Origin: an uncultured Mycoplasmatota bacterium
GTDB taxonomy: Bacteria > Bacillota_I > Bacilli_A > RF39 > UBA660
Assembly (NCBI GenBank): GCA_947645535.1
Contig: CANSDD010000035.1
Coordinates: 1-14,488 of the forward strand
Direction of reading: 5' to 3'
DNA: 14,488 bases
Shown piece by piece: positions 5,931-13,382 of this stretch. Within the stretch, counting starts at the first letter, position 1; the number at the start of each line of letters is the position of its first letter. Made by a program: the position numbers and the translations under genes. The notes under the pieces were generated by a model that did no database searches, was not told where the DNA came from, and saw only the letters and a program-made list of their open reading frames with translations.

Positions 5931-7211
5931 ATATTTTTTTACATGTTTGTACTGATGGAATGTTACATAAATAATATTGCTAGATGTAGCGATAATTAAC
6001 CCCCACATTCCAATTTTAAGTAAGCAACAAAGATATAATAAGATGGTTCTAATAATTGTTCCACCTAATGTTCCAAGCATTGCTTCTTTGGCTTTTCCCA
6101 TTGCTTGAAGACTACTAGTAAGAGGTGCTTGGATATAATGTAGTAAGCAAATAGGCGCCATAAAGATAATATATTCTAAGCCTTCATTTGTATTATAAAT
6201 TATTCTTAATGGAATTTCTGGCCAAATAAGAAAGATGATTGTGACAGGTATTCCAATTAACAACGAAAAAAAGATTGCTTGTTTAATTTTTGTTTTTGCG
6301 TATTTCTTTTGACCACTTCCATAGCTTTTACTAACAATAGGAAGTAAAGCTTGAGAGATGGCCCCTGTAAAAAAGGAAGGTAGCAATAAAAGAGGCATTA
6401 CATAGCCGCTAATAATTCCGTATTCTGTTACAATAAATTGATTATTATAGCCAATTTGTAATAGTGTAGAAGTTAAAATAATAGGTTCTAAAAAGTATCC
6501 AATACTACCAATTAAACGTCCAGCTGTACTTGGAATGCTGATAGAAAAAACTTCCTTTATAGCAGTACTTTCTGGAGTAAAATCTTGTTTTGAGATAGAA
6601 AAATGTTTTGGTAGAAAAAAGAATAATACAAAAATAGAAGTACATTCGCTTATAATATTAGATAAAACAACAAAGGCAACAGCAAATTCAATTCCATATC
6701 GCAAGAAAATAGGAATACCAATAAATAATATAATTAAGCGAATGACATCTTCTGTTATGTTAGAAATAACATGAGGAAGCATCTTTTCCTTTCCAAAAAA
6801 ATAACCCCTTAAAATACTAGAGATACTAATAAAAGGCAATACAAAACCCATACAAATTAAGCCATAATAACTTCTAGGTTCATGAAGCAATTCTTCTGCA
6901 ATAAAGTGAGAAGAAAAAAAGAGAAATACTAAAATAATAATATTTAAAAACATAGATACAGGTATAATGGAAAATACTAGTTTTTTATTATTATGGTTAT
7001 TATCTGCTACTAATTTACTAATTGCAATAGGAAACCCTAATTGTGCTAAAGCGATAAAAAGAGAAAAAGTAGGTAATAATAACATATAAATACCAATTCC
7101 TTCGGGGCCCATTTTTCTAGTCATTATAATTTTTATAATCATGCCAAGAACTTTAGTAAAAAAGCCACCAATTACAAGAATAATAGTTGATTTAATTAGT
7201 TTATTTTTCAC
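5922..7211 (-). CDS. spoVB: SpoVB/MurJ-like MOP-superfamily lipid flippase
   Basis: A 429-residue polytopic membrane protein with about twelve hydrophobic segments. Family landmarks are the N-terminal GGFFTKVLGMIIKIIMTRKMGPEGIGIY, the RGYFFGKEKMLP loop near 135-146, LLLLPSFFTGAISQALLPIVS (275-294) and LQAMGKAKEAMLGT (368-381). It probably moves a lipid-linked cell-wall or polysaccharide precursor across the cytoplasmic membrane. It is shorter than B. subtilis SpoVB (about 518), apparently lacking the last two helices. The start is set at GTG 7211 because AAGGTGA (7223-7217) lies 5 bases upstream; an in-frame TTG at 7235 would add eight residues and bury that site. It is convergent with the yrbG-like gene, with overlapping 3' ends and therefore no room for a private terminator between them. 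The neighbours support SpoVB rather than another MOP flippase. Confidence 0.82.
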   Translation of the reverse strand: MKNKLIKSTIILVIGGFFTKVLGMIIKIIMTRKMGPEGIGIYMLLLPTFSLFIALAQLGFPIAISKLVADNNHNNKKLVFSIIPVSMFLNIIILVFLFFSSHFIAEELLHEPRSYYGLICMGFVLPFISISSILRGYFFGKEKMLPHVISNITEDVIRLIILFIGIPIFLRYGIEFAVAFVVLSNIISECTSIFVLFFFLPKHFSISKQDFTPESTAIKEVFSISIPSTAGRLIGSIGYFLEPIILTSTLLQIGYNNQFIVTEYGIISGYVMPLLLLPSFFTGAISQALLPIVSKSYGSGQKKYAKTKIKQAIFFSLLIGIPVTIIFLIWPEIPLRIIYNTNEGLEYIIFMAPICLLHYIQAPLTSSLQAMGKAKEAMLGTLGGTIIRTILLYLCCLLKIGMWGLIIATSSNIIYVTFHQYKHVKKYLQ

Positions 7212-7330
7212 TTTTTTCACCTTGCCTTCAAGCAATTATATGAAATAAAAGCTTTATTTATTCATAAGAAAAGTGCGTTTTTTATAAAAGTATAGTTGTG
7301 TCAATTATTTATTGCTTTGTTTTTGATTTC

Positions 7331-7359
7331 TTGACTAATTAAACGAAACGTTGTAAGAT
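7331..7359 (+). promoter_or_regulatory. Promoter of the pilin-like gene
   Basis: TTGACT (7331-7336) and TAAGAT (7354-7359) are 17 bases apart, with AGGTGAT at 7371-7377 and ATG at 7383. It lies in the divergent gap between the flippase and pilin genes. This fits the pilin gene being its own unit, with a terminator at its end. Confidence 0.6.
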
Positions 7360-7382
7360 ATTGATAGAATAGGTGATAAAGA

Positions 7383-7739
7383 ATGAAGAAAAAAGGATTT
7401 ACATTGGCAGAGTTATTAGGGGTTATTACATTATTAGGATTACTAGCACTTATTGTTATTCCAATTGTGGATAAAACATTAAAAGAAGGAAAAGATGATT
7501 TGTATGAGTCACAAATTAAAATGATAGAAGCAAGTGCACAAATGTGGGGAAATGATAATTTAGATTTGCTTCCAGAAAATATCGGAACAGGCTATGTAAC
7601 TCTTTCCACACTACAAGATTCTGGATATTTAGATGAAGAAATAAAAAATCCTAAAACAGGGAAATCATTTGAAGGAAGTTTACAAATAAAGATTACAGGA
7701 CATGGAACTTATTATACTTATGAAGTTATGGATGATTAA
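7383..7739 (+). CDS. Type IV pilin-like protein with class III prepilin signal
   Basis: The 118-residue protein begins MKKKG/FTLAELLGVITLLGL. A five-residue basic leader ends in Gly, and mature Phe1 and Glu5 precede a single hydrophobic helix (about 9-28). This is the prepilin cleavage/methylation signal processed by a PilD/ComC-type peptidase. The rest is a small globular domain of about 85 residues with an NPKTGKSFEGSLQI segment and no cysteine. ComGC-like pseudopilins and type IV/type II minor pilins share this layout; the C-terminal part does not let me choose among them. It stands alone, with its own promoter and terminator and no visible peptidase, ATPase or platform gene, so it must rely on machinery encoded elsewhere. 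It sits between spoVB and comN, which are direct neighbours in B. subtilis. Confidence 0.82.
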   Translation: MKKKGFTLAELLGVITLLGLLALIVIPIVDKTLKEGKDDLYESQIKMIEASAQMWGNDNLDLLPENIGTGYVTLSTLQDSGYLDEEIKNPKTGKSFEGSLQIKITGHGTYYTYEVMDD

Positions 7740-7766
7740 GAAGCGAAATACTAGGCTTCTTTTTTT
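7738..7766 (+). terminator. Terminator of the pilin-like gene
   Basis: AAGAAGC (7738-7744) pairs with GCTTCTT (7755-7761) around a 10-base loop, followed by more T to 7766. The left arm starts inside the stop codon. The T tract runs directly into a -35-like TTGACT (7765-7770) of the next gene. Confidence 0.75.
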
Positions 7767-7793
7767 GACTTTTTCCTTTTTTTGTTATAGTAT
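7765..7793 (+). promoter_or_regulatory. Promoter before the small membrane ORF, fused to the pilin terminator
   Basis: TTGACT at 7765-7770 overlaps the terminator T tract. The -10 is either TAGTAT (7788-7793, 17-base spacing, 4 of 6) or TATAGT (7786-7791, 15-base spacing, 5 of 6). AAGGAG at 7813-7818 is 8 bases before ATG 7827. Confidence 0.5.
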
Positions 7794-7826
7794 GCCTAAT
7801 TTTAATAAGGAAAAGGAGCACTTTAA

Positions 7827-8088
7827 ATGGAAATAAAGAATATAAGAGAACCAAACGAAAAAGAAAAAAGTGAATTAGTACCAAAAGCAATATTATTAGG
7901 TGTTACAACAGCAATATTAACAACAGTTATATATATGATTGACTTTCATTATTTTGACATTAACGAAAGCCTTTATTTATCTGAAAAACTTATTTTTTGT
8001 AGAATATGTAAATAATAAAATATTCATTGTGACTAATGAATCAATCATAAAGAAACTTTTACTAATAGTAAGTAAAAATAGATTATGA
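7827..8088 (+). pseudogene. Short membrane-protein ORF, probably frameshifted
   Basis: With a good ribosome-binding site (AAGGAG, 7813-7818) and a plausible promoter, a 62-codon frame runs to TAA at 8013-8015. It has a charged N-terminus and one hydrophobic helix (PKAILLGVTTAILTTVIYMI, residues 19-38). The last residues, after about 50, look unlike a natural ending. The +1 frame stays open past this stop, reading NLFFVEYVNNKIFIVTNE and on to TGA 8086-8088. A one-base slip in the A5 or T6 run near 7983-7997 would join the two into a single protein of about 87 residues. I do not recognise the family. It may be an intact 62-residue peptide or a damaged remnant; the coordinates given cover both frames. 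The following 8089-8150 stretch shows no feature. Confidence 0.4.
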
Positions 8089-8150
8089 TGAGAAAGATAA
8101 CTATTTTGAAAAAAAATGTTTTTTTTTACCAATAAATTATAGTAATTTTC

Positions 8151-8179
8151 TTTTCAAAATACTTATTTTGATATATAAT
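8151..8179 (+). promoter_or_regulatory. Promoter of the comN-secDF-rel-dtd cluster
   Basis: TTTTCA (8151-8156, 4 of 6) and TATAAT (8174-8179, perfect) are spaced 17 bases apart. Transcription would start about 25 bases before the AGGAGGG at 8201-8207 and ATG 8211. No other strong promoter was noticed until the end of the cluster at 14450. Confidence 0.6.
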
Positions 8180-8210
8180 GTAAATATGTGATTTAAATTT
8201 AGGAGGGTTT

Positions 8211-8489
8211 ATGTCAGAGGAGATTAGAACAGAAGAGGAGCTTTATGAAAGAGTCAAACCAGCATTAAGGACAAAAATGGAAGAAATGAGAAGAAATGGA
8301 TTTACATATATCAAAGAGGATGATATTTGGAATTATTTGAAAGAAAAAAAGTGGACTAGAGAAAAGGGATTATCATTATATCAAATGGTAGATGATATTT
8401 TAAATAGTGAGTCATCACTTATTGATGATTATTTAAAATCAAAATTGAATTTAAGAGTGAGAAAGAGATATTTTGAAGAGAGGGAGTAA
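8211..8489 (+). CDS. comN: ComN-like post-transcriptional regulator
   Basis: A 92-residue soluble, highly charged and mostly helical protein. The pattern LYERVKPALRTKMEEM, GFTYIKEDDIWNYL, then LYQMVDDIL (57-65) matches the Post_transc_reg family of Bacillus ComN (YrzD), which acts on comE mRNA and also interacts with DivIVA. Its position directly before secDF is the same as in B. subtilis, which strengthens the call. AGGAGGG lies 3 bases before the ATG. One base separates its stop from the secDF ATG, so the two are almost certainly co-transcribed. Whether its target here is a competence mRNA cannot be told; no comE is in the window, but a pilin-like gene is nearby. Confidence 0.75.
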   Translation: MSEEIRTEEELYERVKPALRTKMEEMRRNGFTYIKEDDIWNYLKEKKWTREKGLSLYQMVDDILNSESSLIDDYLKSKLNLRVRKRYFEERE

Positions 8490-8490
8490 C

Positions 8491-10728
8491 ATGAAAAAGA
8501 ATAATAAAAAAATAAATGGAAAAGTAGTAATTAATTTTTTAGTCTTATTAGTAATTGCTATAGGTTTAGGCTTTACATTTAAACCACTATTAAATAGTTT
8601 AAATTTTGGCCTTGATTTGCAAGGTGGTTTTGAAGTTCTTTATCAAGTAAAGAGTGTTGATGATGGAAAAGTTACAAAAGATATGGTAACAAATACATAT
8701 AAAACTATCGGAAAAAGAATAGATGTTCTTGGGGTTAGTGAACCTAATATTACTGTTGAAGGCGATGATAAGATTCGTGTTCAGCTAGCTGGTGTAACTG
8801 ATCCAGAAAAAGCTAGAGAAATCCTTAGTAAAGCTGCTAATCTAACATTTCGTGATACTAGTGATAATCTTTTAATGACTGCTGAAGTACTTAAAAGTGG
8901 AGGCGCTAAAATAGGACAAGATGGGAATGGTCTTCCTGCTGTAGCACTTAGTATTTCAGATAAGGAGGAGTTTTTAAGAGTCACAAAAAAGGTAAGTGAA
9001 ATGGAAGATAATCGTATTGTTATCTGGTTAGACTTTGAAGATGGAAGTGATTCATTTGCCAAAGAAGAAGGAAGATGTGGTAGTCTAAATTCTTCTAGAT
9101 GCTTGTCAGTTGCTAGTGTTAGCCAAGGATTTGCAAGTGATGTAATTATTCAAGGAAATTTTAAATTAGAAGAAGTAACAAACTTAGTAGAGTTAATTAA
9201 CTCTGGTAGTTTACCTACCAAATTGGAAGAAATCTCTTCTAAATCAGTTGAAGCTTCTTTTGGAGCAAATTCACTTGAGAAAACTTTTTTAGCTGGAGTA
9301 GTTGGTGTAGTAGGTGTTATGTTGTTCATGACTATGATTTATCGTTTTGCTGGGCTTATTTCAAGTGTCGGAATTATGATTTATACATTTATAACATTTG
9401 GAATTTTTTGGTTAATTGGTGGAATTCTAACGCTCCCAGGTATTGCAGCGCTTGTGATTGGAATTGGTATGGCAGTAGATGCATCAGTACTTAGCTTTGC
9501 ACGTATTAAAGATGAGCTTTATGAAGGAGCAACATTACAAAATGCATTTATTAAAGGTAATAAAAATTCTTTTTGGGCAATTTTTGATTCTAACTTAACA
9601 ACATTATTAGTTGCAATTATTCTATTTATCTTTGGAGAAAGTACTATTAAAGGATTTGCAACTATGTTAATTATTAGTATTTGTGTAACAATGCTTATTA
9701 TGGTATTCCTAACAAGAGTTTTACTAAAATCTTTTGTAAAAACTGGATATTTTGATGATAAAACTAATTTCTTTATTGGAACAAAAGCAATTCAAAAATC
9801 CAAAGACAATAATAAAAAAGCAAAGAGACCATTTGAAAAAGTAGATTTTATGAATGGAAGAAAATGGTATTTTGCGTTTACAATTATTTTAATTATAGTA
9901 GGAGCACTTTTTATAGGAATTAAAGGTTTGAAACTTGGAATTGATTTTAAAGGTGGATCTTCTATAACACTTACAAGTAGTCAAAAATTAGATGAAAATA
10001 CATTAAAAGCTGATATTGAAGAATTAAAATATGATTTTGATCATATAGAAAAAGTAAGTGATACTATAATAATGATTCGAGTAACAGATACACTTACGAA
10101 GGAACAAGTAGCAGAAGCTGAACAATACTTTCAAGATAAATATGAAGCAAAAACAGAAATTGGTGTTGTTTCAAATATTGTAAAACAAGAATTAGTTAAA
10201 AATGCAATCATATCTATTTTATTAGCTTCTATTGGAATTATTATCTATATGTCATTTAGATTTGCTTTCAATTATGCAATTAGTGGTGTTATAGCTATAT
10301 TTGTTGATGTATTTGTGATGATTGCTTTATTTAGTATTTTCAGATTAGAAGTATCAAGTATCTTTATTGCTGCTATTTTATCAATTATTGGATATGCTAT
10401 CAATGATACAATTGTAACATTTGATAGAATTAAAGAAAATATTATAGGAAAAGGAAAAATAAAAAAAGAAGAGGAATTTAAAGACGTTGTAAATAAAAGC
10501 TTAAGACAAACGTTCACACGTAGTATTATTACTACAATTACAACTTTAATTCCTGTTATATCTTTAATTGTATTAGGCTCTCATGAAATTTTTAATTTTA
10601 ACATTGCCTTACTATTTGGACTTGTTTATGGAGTATTCTCATCTGTATTCATTGCTAGTGGTATATGGTATCAATTAGAAAAGAAAGAAATTGGAGCGCC
10701 AGTAAAAAAGAAATGGTATGAAGAGTAA
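8491..10728 (+). CDS. secDF: SecDF protein-export membrane protein (fused SecD-SecF)
   Basis: A 745-residue fusion, close to the size of B. subtilis SecDF. It uses the proton-motive force to pull preproteins from the SecYEG channel. The SecD half has TM1 (about 13-30), the FGLDLQGG motif (39-46), a large external P1 domain (about 48-262), then TM2-6, with GIGMAVD330 in TM4. The SecF half repeats the plan: TM7 (459-477), LGIDFKGG (482-489), a short P4 domain, then TM8-12, with GYAIND639 in TM10. Both proton-relay aspartates are present. The usual VDAN...FERI motif of SecD reads VDASVLSFARIKDEL, a notable change. P1 has two close cysteines (196 and 204). ATG 8491, preceded by GAGGGAG, is preferred to an in-frame ATG at 8473 inside comN. 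No yajC is seen nearby. Confidence 0.94.
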   Translation: MKKNNKKINGKVVINFLVLLVIAIGLGFTFKPLLNSLNFGLDLQGGFEVLYQVKSVDDGKVTKDMVTNTYKTIGKRIDVLGVSEPNITVEGDDKIRVQLAGVTDPEKAREILSKAANLTFRDTSDNLLMTAEVLKSGGAKIGQDGNGLPAVALSISDKEEFLRVTKKVSEMEDNRIVIWLDFEDGSDSFAKEEGRCGSLNSSRCLSVASVSQGFASDVIIQGNFKLEEVTNLVELINSGSLPTKLEEISSKSVEASFGANSLEKTFLAGVVGVVGVMLFMTMIYRFAGLISSVGIMIYTFITFGIFWLIGGILTLPGIAALVIGIGMAVDASVLSFARIKDELYEGATLQNAFIKGNKNSFWAIFDSNLTTLLVAIILFIFGESTIKGFATMLIISICVTMLIMVFLTRVLLKSFVKTGYFDDKTNFFIGTKAIQKSKDNNKKAKRPFEKVDFMNGRKWYFAFTIILIIVGALFIGIKGLKLGIDFKGGSSITLTSSQKLDENTLKADIEELKYDFDHIEKVSDTIIMIRVTDTLTKEQVAEAEQYFQDKYEAKTEIGVVSNIVKQELVKNAIISILLASIGIIIYMSFRFAFNYAISGVIAIFVDVFVMIALFSIFRLEVSSIFIAAILSIIGYAINDTIVTFDRIKENIIGKGKIKKEEEFKDVVNKSLRQTFTRSIITTITTLIPVISLIVLGSHEIFNFNIALLFGLVYGVFSSVFIASGIWYQLEKKEIGAPVKKKWYEE

Positions 10729-10749
10729 AGGGGAAAGTTTTTCTCCTTT
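10727..10749 (+). other. Hairpin between secDF and rel without a T tract
   Basis: AAAGGGGAAA (10727-10736) pairs with TTTCTCCTTT (10740-10749) over 10 bp, with one G-U pair and a 3-base loop. It starts in the secDF stop codon. The following bases (CTCACTATAA) are not a T run, so full termination is doubtful. It may stabilise the upstream mRNA or attenuate entry into rel. Confidence 0.45.
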
Positions 10750-10774
10750 CTCACTATAAAAAGAGGTGTTTAAT

Positions 10775-12940
10775 GTGAGAAAAGACAATCCAAATTTAAC
10801 TTACGAAGAATTAGAAACGCAAATTAAAACTTATATTTCAGATAAAGAAGATTTGGCTATGATAGAAAGAGCTTATAATTATGCTTATCAAATGCACTTT
10901 GGTGTAAAACGATTAACTGGAGAAGATTATATTACTCATCCACTCAATGTTGCATATATTTTAACGAGTATCAATGCAGATGCAGTCACTTTATCTAGTG
11001 CCTTATTACATGATGTATTAGAAGATTGTAATATCACAAAAGAAGAATTGACAGAAGAATTTGGAAATGACATTGTAAGTCTTGTAGACGGTGTTACTAA
11101 AATCAATAAACTTAACTTTTCTGGTGATACTGAGGCAACAATAGCAAATCATAGAAAAATATTAGTTGGATTATGCGAAGATGTTCGAGTAATTATTATA
11201 AAATTAGCTGATAGATTACACAATATGAGAACATTATGGATTATTCCAGAGAAAAAACAAAAATCAAAAGCCAAAGAGACACTTGATATTTTAACTCCTA
11301 TTGCTGGAAGACTAGGAATGAATAAAATTAAAAGTGAATTGGAAGATTTATCACTTCGTTACTATAAACCAGATGCTTATTTTTCTATTGTGGAACAATT
11401 GAATCAAACAAAGCAAGAACGTGATACTAATGTAAGTGAAATGGTAAAAAGTGTATCATTTCTGTTAAGTGACAATAATATTGTCCACGAAATAAAAGGT
11501 AGAAGCAAGAGTATTTTTAGTATTTATAAAAAAATGGATAAAGGGAAAAGATTTAGTGAAATATATGATTTATTAGCTTTACGTGTATTTGTAAAAACTG
11601 AAGCAGAATGCTATGCTGCTTTAGGTTTAATTCATTCTAAATATCATCCTATTCCAAAGAGATTTAAAGATTATATTGCAAATCCTAAAACAAATATGTA
11701 TCAGTCATTACATACAACTGTTTTTGGAATTGGTGGACAATTGTATGAAATTCAAATTCGTACTTACGAAATGGATCAAATAGCTGAAAATGGTATTGCT
11801 GCCCATTGGTCTTATAAAGAAAAAGGTAGTGTAAAAGCAAATATGCAGAATGCTATGGAACAAAAATTACAATTTTTTAAAGCAATTATGGAACTAAAAA
11901 ATGAAGAAGAAACAGATGAATCTTTCGTTCAGAGTGTAAAAGAAGATATATTGAAAGATAATATTTATGTGTTTACTCCAAATGGTGATGTAATAGAATT
12001 ACCTGTAGGAAGTACACCAATTGATTTTGCCTATAAAGTTCATACGAATGTAGGGCATAAAATGGTTGGAGCTATTGTGAATGGTGCCATTGTGCCATTA
12101 GATTATGAATTAAAAGATAATGATATTATCAAAATTAACACTAATAATAATTCTAAGCCAAGTCGTGAATGGATAGGAATGGCAAAAACAACAGGAGCTA
12201 AAAATAAAATAAAATCATTCTTTAATAAAATTGATAAAGAATCATATACAAAAGATGGAGAAGAATTAATCAACAAAGAACTTAGAAAAAGAAAAATATC
12301 TTTAAATGAATTTTTTAGTGATGAAAATAAGGAAAAGATTTTATCTGAATTAAAGTTTAATAATATAGAAGAGTTATATGTAAATATAGCAAATGGAAAA
12401 GTAACACCAAGTTCTGTTATCAATACTATTTATAATATAAATAAATCGAAACATGAAATCATTTTAGAAAATGTTCAAAATAGTGAGGTAAAAGCGCCAA
12501 CTGTAAAAAATGATATTATTGTAGAAGGAATTAACGAAATTAAAGTAAATGTTGCTTCTTGTTGCAAGCCTGTTCCAGAAGATAGAATTGTTGGATATAT
12601 TACAAAAGGATATGGTATTACTGTTCATAGAATAGTATGTCCTAATATGAATGACTTAGAAGATAGAACAATTGCTGTTAAATGGAATGAAGAAGTTAGT
12701 AAAAAATATCCAACTAGTTTGCTAATACGCGCTGAAAAGGGAAAAGACTTATTATTGGAAATTATATCTAGAACATCAAATTCTAATATTACTGTTAAAA
12801 GTATCAATAATTTGAATTCTTCTGATATGTTAATGTGTGAACTTACTATATTAGTAAGTGGGAAAGAAAGTTTAATGAAGTTTATTAGTGAATTAGAATC
12901 TATGAAAGATATTATTTCGGTTGAGAGGATGATGAAATAA
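10775..12940 (+). CDS. relA: Bifunctional (p)ppGpp synthetase/hydrolase Rel
   Basis: Makes (p)ppGpp from ATP and GDP/GTP on starved ribosomes and hydrolyses it otherwise. The 721-residue order is standard long Rel. The HD hydrolase has H55 (THP), H79-D80, E83-D84 and D146/N150 in LADRLHNMRT. The synthetase has GRSKSIFSIYKKM, D265 in YDLLALR and E325 in YEIQIRT. TGS spans about 395-456, followed by a helical region, a CC/zinc-finger motif (C596-C597, H618, C622) and ACT (about 646-720). The RFKD at 296-299 is the RxKD type seen in bifunctional enzymes, not the ExDD of synthetase-only RelA, and the HD residues are intact. The start is GTG 10775, 6 bases after AGAGGTG (10762-10768); an in-frame GTG at 10766 overlaps that site and is less likely. 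The stop and the dtd start share one base. Confidence 0.95.
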   Translation: MRKDNPNLTYEELETQIKTYISDKEDLAMIERAYNYAYQMHFGVKRLTGEDYITHPLNVAYILTSINADAVTLSSALLHDVLEDCNITKEELTEEFGNDIVSLVDGVTKINKLNFSGDTEATIANHRKILVGLCEDVRVIIIKLADRLHNMRTLWIIPEKKQKSKAKETLDILTPIAGRLGMNKIKSELEDLSLRYYKPDAYFSIVEQLNQTKQERDTNVSEMVKSVSFLLSDNNIVHEIKGRSKSIFSIYKKMDKGKRFSEIYDLLALRVFVKTEAECYAALGLIHSKYHPIPKRFKDYIANPKTNMYQSLHTTVFGIGGQLYEIQIRTYEMDQIAENGIAAHWSYKEKGSVKANMQNAMEQKLQFFKAIMELKNEEETDESFVQSVKEDILKDNIYVFTPNGDVIELPVGSTPIDFAYKVHTNVGHKMVGAIVNGAIVPLDYELKDNDIIKINTNNNSKPSREWIGMAKTTGAKNKIKSFFNKIDKESYTKDGEELINKELRKRKISLNEFFSDENKEKILSELKFNNIEELYVNIANGKVTPSSVINTIYNINKSKHEIILENVQNSEVKAPTVKNDIIVEGINEIKVNVASCCKPVPEDRIVGYITKGYGITVHRIVCPNMNDLEDRTIAVKWNEEVSKKYPTSLLIRAEKGKDLLLEIISRTSNSNITVKSINNLNSSDMLMCELTILVSGKESLMKFISELESMKDIISVERMMK

Positions 12941-13377
12941 TGAAAGTAGTCATTCAAAGAAGCAAAGAAGCTTCTGTAGAAGTAGAGGGAAATATTGTAG
13001 GTACAATTGATTCTGGTTTAGTCATATTAGTAGGTTTTAGAGAAGCTGATACAGAAAGTGATATTGATTATTTAATTGATAAAGTCCTTCATTTACGAAT
13101 TTTTGATGATGAAAATGGAGTAATGAATAAATCAATATTAGATGTAAATAAAAGTATTCTTAGTATTTCTCAGTTTACACTTTATGCAAATACAAATAAA
13201 GGAAGGAGACCTAGCTATGTAGAAGCTATGAAAGGCGAGGAGGCTAAAAAATTATATGATATTTGGAATCAAAGACTTTCTTCCTTTTTGAAAGTAGAAA
13301 CTGGCACATTTGGAGCTGATATGAAAGTGAAGCTTTGTAACGATGGTCCTGTGACCATTATAATGGAAAGTAGGTAA
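12940..13377 (+). CDS. dtd: D-aminoacyl-tRNA deacylase
   Basis: A 145-residue protein of normal Dtd length. It removes D-amino acids (and mischarged glycine) from tRNA as a homodimer in the cytosol. Recognised by MKVVIQRSKEASVEV at the start, GLVILVGF (26-33), SQFTLYA (77-83), KGRRPSY (87-93) and NDGPVT (134-139), the last giving the Gly-cisPro pair G136-P137 that enters the partner active site. The ATG overlaps the rel stop (TAATG), and an AGAGGATGA upstream within rel serves as ribosome-binding site, so translation is coupled. A rel-dtd pair is common in Firmicutes. Confidence 0.95.
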   Translation: MKVVIQRSKEASVEVEGNIVGTIDSGLVILVGFREADTESDIDYLIDKVLHLRIFDDENGVMNKSILDVNKSILSISQFTLYANTNKGRRPSYVEAMKGEEAKKLYDIWNQRLSSFLKVETGTFGADMKVKLCNDGPVTIIMESR

Positions 13378-13382
13378 ATAAT

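Noticed and set aside
6535..6774. Plus-strand 79-codon frame inside the flippase gene
   Set aside because: Antisense shadow of a conserved membrane-protein gene; no start signal.
7299..7304. TTGACA on the minus strand upstream of the spoVB-like gene
   Set aside because: It is a perfect -35, but the nearest -10-like hexamer (TATAAA) is 12 bases away, too close, so no promoter is called.
12103..12957. Two minus-strand frames of over 100 codons opposite rel
   Set aside because: Both lie fully antisense to conserved Rel domains and show only reverse-translation-like composition.
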